DNA of 16,503 nt from JAGQLF01 sp964437465 (GTDB lineage: Bacteria; Patescibacteriota; Dojkabacteria; J137): the NCBI GenBank assembly GCA_964437465.1, contig CAYTGI010000023.1, forward strand, positions 1 to 16,503, written 5' to 3'. This document shows positions 12,704 to 16,503 of this stretch, in pieces. Both the position numbers and the translations under genes were made by a program. Position 1 is the first letter of the stretch, and the number at the start of each line of letters is the position of its first letter. Under the pieces are notes generated by a model. That model worked only from the letters and a program-made list of their open reading frames with translations, ran no database searches and was not told where the DNA came from.

Positions 12704-13057
12704 CTAATTCACTTCAATATTCTCTAAAAATTCAATTTCAACGATATCTTTATAATAAATTATACCAAGAAAGTCCAATTGCCAAAAATCTCCATAATAA
12801 TCATGTTTATCAATGTACATACCTATTGCATCTAATAATCTATTCTGCTTAACCTTCCCAAGCTGATTGTAGATATCAAATTGTGTTTTTTTTGAAATTG
12901 ATTTAACCTCAACAAATCTAATACTATCCCTAAACTTGAAAACTAAGTCAATCTCTCCTTCAAGAAAACTAACATTATTATCAATAAACTCCATCCCTTT
13001 ATTTATTAGATAACGTTTTGCTATTTGTTCAAAATATATTCCCTTTTTATAAGACAT
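12704..13057 (-). CDS. YraN / UPF0102 family nuclease-fold protein
   Basis: 117 residues of the UPF0102 (YraN) family, a restriction-endonuclease-like fold of unsettled function. The pattern fits: KGIYFEQIAKRYLINKG, then the core GEIDLVFKFRDSIRFVEVK with the Glu-Ile-Asp and Glu-Val-Lys residues of the PD-(D/E)xK-type site, then a helical stretch and a final strand. The C-terminal half is more divergent. I place the start at the ATG at 13057. The frame continues to a TTG at 13069, but that codon lies in the loop of the rpsI terminator hairpin. This ATG directly follows the T-tract of that hairpin, so expression probably depends on read-through from the ribosomal operon. Confidence 0.82.
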   Translation of the reverse strand: MSYKKGIYFEQIAKRYLINKGMEFIDNNVSFLEGEIDLVFKFRDSIRFVEVKSISKKTQFDIYNQLGKVKQNRLLDAIGMYIDKHDYYGDFWQLDFLGIIYYKDIVEIEFLENIEVN

Positions 13058-13059
13058 AA

Positions 13060-13082
13060 AAATCCCCAAAAAATGGGGATTT
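13060..13082 (-). terminator. Hairpin with T-tract after rpsI, abutting the yraN start
   Basis: On the minus strand AAATCCCC, loop ATTTTTT, GGGGATTT, then TT before ATG: an 8-bp stem whose T-tract runs into the yraN start codon. It lies 23 bp after the rpsI stop. It can act as an intrinsic terminator of the ribosomal operon or as an attenuator that also hides the yraN start. Confidence 0.6.
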
Positions 13083-13104
13083 AAATTTAGCTGTATTAGT
13101 TTCT

Positions 13105-13500
13105 TTAACGTTTTGAGAACTGTTCTTTCTTTCTCGCTTTTCGTAAACCTGTTTTCTTTCTTTCAACCATCCTTGGATCTCTTGTCATCAATCCAGCTTG
13201 TTTTAATAATGTTTTCTTATCTGGATCCATTTTCACAATTGATCTTGAAATTCCTAGCTTAATTGCGTCGATCTGTGATGATGTTCCACCCCCTTTTGTT
13301 ACTACAGTAAAATAGAACTTCTTCGGATCTAATTCCGCCACAACAAAAGGTTCTAAAATTCTATTCATTGAGACTGTGTCTCCATAGATTTTTTCAAGAT
13401 CTTTACCATTTATTGTAGATTTTCCACTGTCTTCAAAAAGCCTTACAGTTGCTGTTGATGTTTTTCTTCTTCCTATTGAGTAAAAATATTTATCTGCCAT
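13105..13500 (-). CDS. rpsI: Ribosomal protein S9
   Basis: 30S protein whose C-terminal tail reaches the P-site tRNA. The 131 residues show the family pattern: YFYSIGRRKTSTATVRLF at the start, GGGTSSQIDAIKLGISRSI in the middle, then LLKQAGLMTRDPRMVERKK. The diagnostic basic tail ends in SKR. It starts 3 bp after rplM, the conserved rplM-rpsI pair. No Shine-Dalgarno sequence is visible. It is the last gene of the ribosomal cluster and is followed by a hairpin with a T-tract. Confidence 0.98.
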   Translation of the reverse strand: MADKYFYSIGRRKTSTATVRLFEDSGKSTINGKDLEKIYGDTVSMNRILEPFVVAELDPKKFYFTVVTKGGGTSSQIDAIKLGISRSIVKMDPDKKTLLKQAGLMTRDPRMVERKKTGLRKARKKEQFSKR

Positions 13501-13503
13501 TTT

Positions 13504-13947
13504 CTATAATTTATATGTATTTAAATCAATTGCTTCTGGTTGTTGAGCTTCATGTGGGTGCTCAGAACCTTCATAAACTTTTAAGTTTGTAAGAATAGCT
13601 CTACCTCTTTTATTTTTAGGTAACATCCCTTTTACAGCATTTTCAATTGGAAAAACCTTATTCTTTTCAAATTTTTCCTCAAGACTTTCAAATTTTAATC
13701 CACTAGGAAAACCTGAATAGTTTTTATAAAACTTTGAAAACCCTCTCTTTGGAGTAAAATCGATCTTACTAGCATTTATTACAACTACCTTAGTTTTTGG
13801 GTCTAAATTTGCTCTCACTAAAGGATTATTTTTCCCTAGTAAAAGTTCTGCTGTTAGAGAAGCAATCTTACCGATTCGTTGGTCAGTTGCATCAACAACA
13901 TACCACTTCTCTTCAATTTCTTTTTGTTTAATTGATCTTGGTTTCAT
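13504..13947 (-). CDS. rplM: Ribosomal protein L13
   Basis: Early-assembly 50S protein. The 147 residues show the L13 pattern: WYVVDATDQRIGKIASLTAELLLGK at the N-terminus, VVVINASKIDFTPKR in the core, then AVKGMLPKNKRGRAILTNLKVYEG and HPHEAQQPE near the end. The gap to rplQ upstream is 4 bp and to rpsI downstream 3 bp, so the three are surely cotranscribed. Confidence 0.98.
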   Translation of the reverse strand: MKPRSIKQKEIEEKWYVVDATDQRIGKIASLTAELLLGKNNPLVRANLDPKTKVVVINASKIDFTPKRGFSKFYKNYSGFPSGLKFESLEEKFEKNKVFPIENAVKGMLPKNKRGRAILTNLKVYEGSEHPHEAQQPEAIDLNTYKL

Positions 13948-13951
13948 TGAC

Positions 13952-14479
13952 TTATTTTGAATTTCTTCTAATATCTGATTGTTTAGTAACTACTGATCTT
14001 CCAGTATTTTTCTCATCTTTAACCGGTTCTATCTGTTTAGTTTTCCCCCTCTTTTTCTTCTTAGAATCCTCTTTCTTTTCAAGAGCTTGTTTTAGTCTCG
14101 ATTTCTTCTCCTCAAATTCAGTATTTACAAGCATTACATACGCTTGATCAGCATTATCTCCTTTTCTAGGAAGAGTTTTAATTACTCTTGTATATCCAGA
14201 ATCTCTATCAGATAGTTTTTCCTCAACCACATCACCTAATCTTTTTATAGCTCTATCATTTTCTCCAAAGAAAGCTCTCACCTTTTTATTACTACTAGGA
14301 GTTCCTTTTTTGAATGCAGTTACTACTTTATCAAATTCTTTTTTTAATGCTTTAGCCTTAGTTGGTGTTGTTTTAATCCGACCATTTCTAATTAGCTCAA
14401 CCACCTGAGACTTCATCAAAGCCTTTTTGTGAGACTTTGTGTATCCCTGTATTTTAAATTTCTTCCTATTACTGTACAT
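13952..14479 (-). CDS. rplQ: Ribosomal protein L17 with a charged C-terminal extension
   Basis: 50S protein next to the exit tunnel. The core is residues 1-120 (YTKSHKKALMKSQVVELI, then RIKTTPTKAKALKK; tail of core QAYVMLVNTEF). The remaining 55 residues are a Lys/Glu-rich extension (KKEDSKKKKRGKTKQ and onward), which makes it 175 residues against about 120-130 in common bacteria. It follows rpoA after 24 bp, the standard alpha-operon order. A perfect extended -10 at the rpoA stop may give it its own transcript with rplM and rpsI. Confidence 0.97.
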   Translation of the reverse strand: MYSNRKKFKIQGYTKSHKKALMKSQVVELIRNGRIKTTPTKAKALKKEFDKVVTAFKKGTPSSNKKVRAFFGENDRAIKRLGDVVEEKLSDRDSGYTRVIKTLPRKGDNADQAYVMLVNTEFEEKKSRLKQALEKKEDSKKKKRGKTKQIEPVKDEKNTGRSVVTKQSDIRRNSK

Positions 14480-14502
14480 ATTCGATAATTTTATATTTAC
14501 GG

Positions 14503-14511
14503 ATTATATCA
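14503..14511 (-). promoter_or_regulatory. Internal extended -10 promoter before rplQ
   Basis: On the minus strand TGATATAAT (TGnTATAAT), overlapping the rpoA stop codon (14504-14506). Predicted start near 14496, a 17-nt leader to the rplQ ATG. No good -35. It would allow rplQ-rplM-rpsI to be expressed apart from rpoA. Confidence 0.4.
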
Positions 14512-15469
14512 AATTAACCTCGTGTTTCTTTAATATTTTTAGTAATTCTTCTAATGATTTTTCACCCATTCCTCTAATATTTGCAACCTCTTCTTCAGTA
14601 AACCCTTCTAATTTTCTTAAGTCATCAAATCCGGCTCTCATTAAAGCATTTGTCAACCTAGTAGATAGATTTAGGTCAGAAACCAATATTGGTGTTGTTA
14701 CTTCTTCTTCTGCACTATCTTCAACTTCTTCAGAAGTTTCAGTTGGAAGGGTTGTTATAATTTTCCCAGAAATCATATCTTTTGTTTCTTTTACAAAATT
14801 TTGAGCCATGTCATCTAATATGTTTGAAGCGATATTTAATGCATCAGAAGGTGTTAAAGAACCATCTGTTTGAACATAAAGATTTAATTGATCAAGATCA
14901 GTTTGCTGACCAACTCTAGTTGGAACAACTTCGATGTTCACTAACTTTACAGGTGAAAAAATTGCATCAACAGGTAGCTGCCCAACCTCAGATCTTACAT
15001 TCTCATCGGGAAGCTTATATCCCACACCTCTTTCAATTCTAATCTCAATATCAAGTTTTGTCTTTTCATCTGTGATTTTAGTAATTACATAGTCTTCGTT
15101 AATTACTTCAATATCAGAGTTCTTTTCTATATCAGAAGCTTTTACCTCAACAACATCACCTTTTTTTCCTGTAGCAGTAAGCTTCAAAGATACTGGCTCT
15201 TCAGTTTTTATTAAGAAAACTACATTTTTTAAAGAGAGCAAGATTGTAAGTATATCGTCACTTACCCCAGAAAGAGTAGAATACTCATGTTGAGCTCCAT
15301 TAATTTTAACTGCTGTTATAGCTGCTCCTGGAATTGAAGAATTAAGTATTCTTCTTAAAGTATTTCCTAATGTATGACCATATCCTGTTGGAAGCGGACC
15401 TATTTCAAAAACTGCTGAATTATCTTTTTCTTTAGTTTTGGTTATTGTGAATTCACTTAGAGCAATCAT
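14504..15469 (-). CDS. rpoA: DNA-directed RNA polymerase subunit alpha
   Basis: Assembly platform of RNA polymerase; the C-terminal domain contacts UP elements and activators. At 321 residues it is near the usual 315-330. The N-terminal domain (about 1-235) carries the dimerisation signature GYGHTLGNTLRRILNSS (29-45), and SDDILTILLSLKNVVF follows. An acidic linker (SEEVEDSAEEEVTTP) leads to the C-terminal domain (about 260-321): ILVSDLNLSTRLTNALMRAG and the helix-hairpin-helix IRGMGEKSLEELL. It is 21 bp after rpsD. All domains are intact. Confidence 0.98.
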   Translation of the reverse strand: MIALSEFTITKTKEKDNSAVFEIGPLPTGYGHTLGNTLRRILNSSIPGAAITAVKINGAQHEYSTLSGVSDDILTILLSLKNVVFLIKTEEPVSLKLTATGKKGDVVEVKASDIEKNSDIEVINEDYVITKITDEKTKLDIEIRIERGVGYKLPDENVRSEVGQLPVDAIFSPVKLVNIEVVPTRVGQQTDLDQLNLYVQTDGSLTPSDALNIASNILDDMAQNFVKETKDMISGKIITTLPTETSEEVEDSAEEEVTTPILVSDLNLSTRLTNALMRAGFDDLRKLEGFTEEEVANIRGMGEKSLEELLKILKKHEVNLI

Positions 15470-15490
15470 AGTACAGTTTTTTGTTAAAAA

Positions 15491-16087
15491 TTATCTAGAG
15501 TAAAGCTCAATTATTAGCCTTTCTTTTATTGATGGGTCGATTTCATCTCTAGTTGGTTCGGCGACCACTGAACCTCCTTTGGCTGTTTTTTTCAACCAAG
15601 ATGGTACTTTTACTGCTTTATTTTCTGCAATTACTTGCACTACCATCGGAGATTTTGAAAAAGAGTCTTTAAATTCAATTGAATCACCTGATTTTAGGAT
15701 AGTTGAAGGTACATCGTGCTTCACACCATTTAAAGTTACATGTCCATGATTAATAAACTGCCTAGCTTGAGCTCTTGTAGTAGCTAGACCAAGTTTATAT
15801 AAAACATTATCCGCTCTTAATTCAAGCAATTGTAATAATCTTGTACTTGTATTACCTTCTGATTTATTTGCAAGTTTATAGAATCTTCTAAATTGTTTCT
15901 CAGACATTCCGTACATTCTTTTCACTTTTTGCTTTTCTCTAAATTGAATTGCATAGTCCGATGGCCTTTTTTTCAATACAGAAAACTGTCCGGGTAAGGA
16001 CTGTCTTTTTTTCCACTTTTCGTTTGAACCTAGAACACTAGCATTCTCTCTTCTATTTATTCTCCATTTTGGTCCAGTGTATCTCAT
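15491..16087 (-). CDS. rpsD: Ribosomal protein S4
   Basis: Primary 16S rRNA-binding protein and 30S assembly initiator. The 198 residues start MRYTGPKWRINRREN. The N-terminal domain lacks the zinc-binding cysteines found in some S4 proteins, so it is the zinc-free type. The S4 RNA-binding domain is at about 87-150 (LLQLLELRADNVLYKLGLA, TRAQARQFINHGHVTLNG). The end KERLIIELYSR is typical. It lies 19 bp after rpsK and 21 bp before rpoA, in standard alpha-operon order. In many bacteria S4 represses this operon; no leader is visible here to judge that. Confidence 0.98.
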   Translation of the reverse strand: MRYTGPKWRINRRENASVLGSNEKWKKRQSLPGQFSVLKKRPSDYAIQFREKQKVKRMYGMSEKQFRRFYKLANKSEGNTSTRLLQLLELRADNVLYKLGLATTRAQARQFINHGHVTLNGVKHDVPSTILKSGDSIEFKDSFSKSPMVVQVIAENKAVKVPSWLKKTAKGGSVVAEPTRDEIDPSIKERLIIELYSR

Positions 16088-16106
16088 ATTAGTATTAAAT
16101 CAAATA

Positions 16107-16503
16107 TTATTTCTTAGGCATTCTTCTTGGTTTGCATCCTCCATGAGGAATAGGTGTATAGTCAGCTAAAGATGTTATTTTTAAGCCAGCTGACCTTACT
16201 CCTTTTACTGCTGCTTGTCTTCCGATTCCTATTCCAGTTACAATAACTTCTGCTTCTGTTGCTCCCAATTCAGCAGCTTTAGAACTTGCATCCTCTCCTG
16301 CTTTCGTAGCAGCATATGCTGTACTTTTCTTACTACCTTTAAAGCCGATCGCTCCACAGCTACTAGCAGCTATAGCGTTACCATTATAATCTGTAACTGT
16401 TACCAACGTATTATTATATGAAGCTTTAATCTTAATTAAAACCTTCGCTGGTGAAGTTTTCTTCTTCTTTTTAGTAGTTGTTGTTTTAACTTTTGTATCT
16501 TTT
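16107..16503 (-). CDS. rpsK: Ribosomal protein S11 (5' end beyond window)
   Basis: 30S platform protein near the E site. The frame runs in from beyond 16503, so the true start is not in the window; the TTG at 16406 is internal. In-frame upstream codons give KVLIKIKASYNNTLVTVTD, the canonical S11 beginning, preceded by a Lys/Thr-rich N-terminal extension (KVKTTTTKKKKKTSPAK). The core shows GAIGFKGSKKSTAYAA and GIGIGRQAAVKGV; the C-terminus shows TPIPHGGCKPRRMPKK. It is upstream of rpsD by 19 bp, as in the standard rpsM-rpsK-rpsD-rpoA-rplQ order. Confidence 0.97.
   Translation of the reverse strand, partial: KDTKVKTTTTKKKKKTSPAKVLIKIKASYNNTLVTVTDYNGNAIAASSCGAIGFKGSKKSTAYAATKAGEDASSKAAELGATEAEVIVTGIGIGRQAAVKGVRSAGLKITSLADYTPIPHGGCKPRRMPKK

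Noticed and set aside
14439..14804. Plus-strand 121-residue frame over rplQ/rpoA
   Set aside because: Phe/Ser-rich translation is what the complement of Lys/Glu-rich genes gives; no independent support.
16094..16102. Extended -10 (TGATTTAAT, minus strand) that would make rpsD leaderless
   Set aside because: The hexamer is weak and lies in a 19-bp gap of a conserved operon; too likely by chance in AT-rich DNA.
1..16503. CRISPR arrays, tRNA genes, rRNA genes
   Set aside because: No regularly spaced repeats, no T-loop GTTCGA-type signature with cloverleaf potential, and no rRNA motifs seen on either strand.

Overview
The window is an AT-rich (about one-third G+C), densely packed bacterial chromosome segment. 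It looks like a member of the Candidate Phyla Radiation / Patescibacteria. The reasons are the gene set, the near absence of Shine-Dalgarno sequences before core genes, many 4-bp ATGA overlaps and 1-4 bp gaps, a trigger factor without its isomerase domain, and several small proteins with no recognisable family. TGA is used as an ordinary stop, so this is not one of the TGA=Gly lineages. The phylum is my inference and was not tested.

Layout. (1) 1-1222: end of an ATP synthase operon (atpD 3' part, atpC), closed by a strong bidirectional terminator. (2) 1225-4101: an unrecognised single-pass membrane protein on the minus strand, divergent from trpS. (3) 4098-6479, minus strand: a three-gene cluster led by a predicted regulator (nucleoside-deoxyribosyltransferase-like domain fused to a ribbon-helix-helix DNA-binding domain), then a membrane-anchored VanY-type D,D-carboxypeptidase and a membrane-anchored rhodanese. 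(4) 6555-7327, plus strand: two overlapping MazG-superfamily nucleotide pyrophosphohydrolases, divergent from the regulator. A perfect 9+3+9 palindrome lies in the 75-bp gap between the two units. (5) 7328-7813: a gene-free region between convergent genes. It holds a block of about 362 nt bounded by a perfect 15-bp inverted repeat and full of hairpins and possible pseudoknots, either an unassigned structured RNA or a small mobile element. (6) 7814-11185, minus strand: a solitary receiver domain, a VOC-fold protein, trigger factor, a very acidic small protein and a family-4-type glycosyltransferase. (7) 11187-12278, plus strand: recF, whose start codon is one base from that of the glycosyltransferase. 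(8) 12270-16503, minus strand: a zinc-ribbon protein, a YraN-type protein, and the conserved block rpsK-rpsD-rpoA-rplQ-rplM-rpsI, read here in reverse.

How the genes may work together. The ribosomal and RNA polymerase genes, ATP synthase, trpS, tig and recF are housekeeping. The accessory part is 4.1-7.8 kb. The regulator-like fusion protein probably binds the palindrome. From there it could repress its own operon and influence the MazG pair. Its deoxyribosyltransferase-like domain has Gln where these enzymes carry the nucleophilic Glu, so it may sense a nucleotide or nucleoside rather than catalyse. This is inference from motifs and arrangement; it is the main candidate for an undescribed system, with the structured element at 7434-7795 second.
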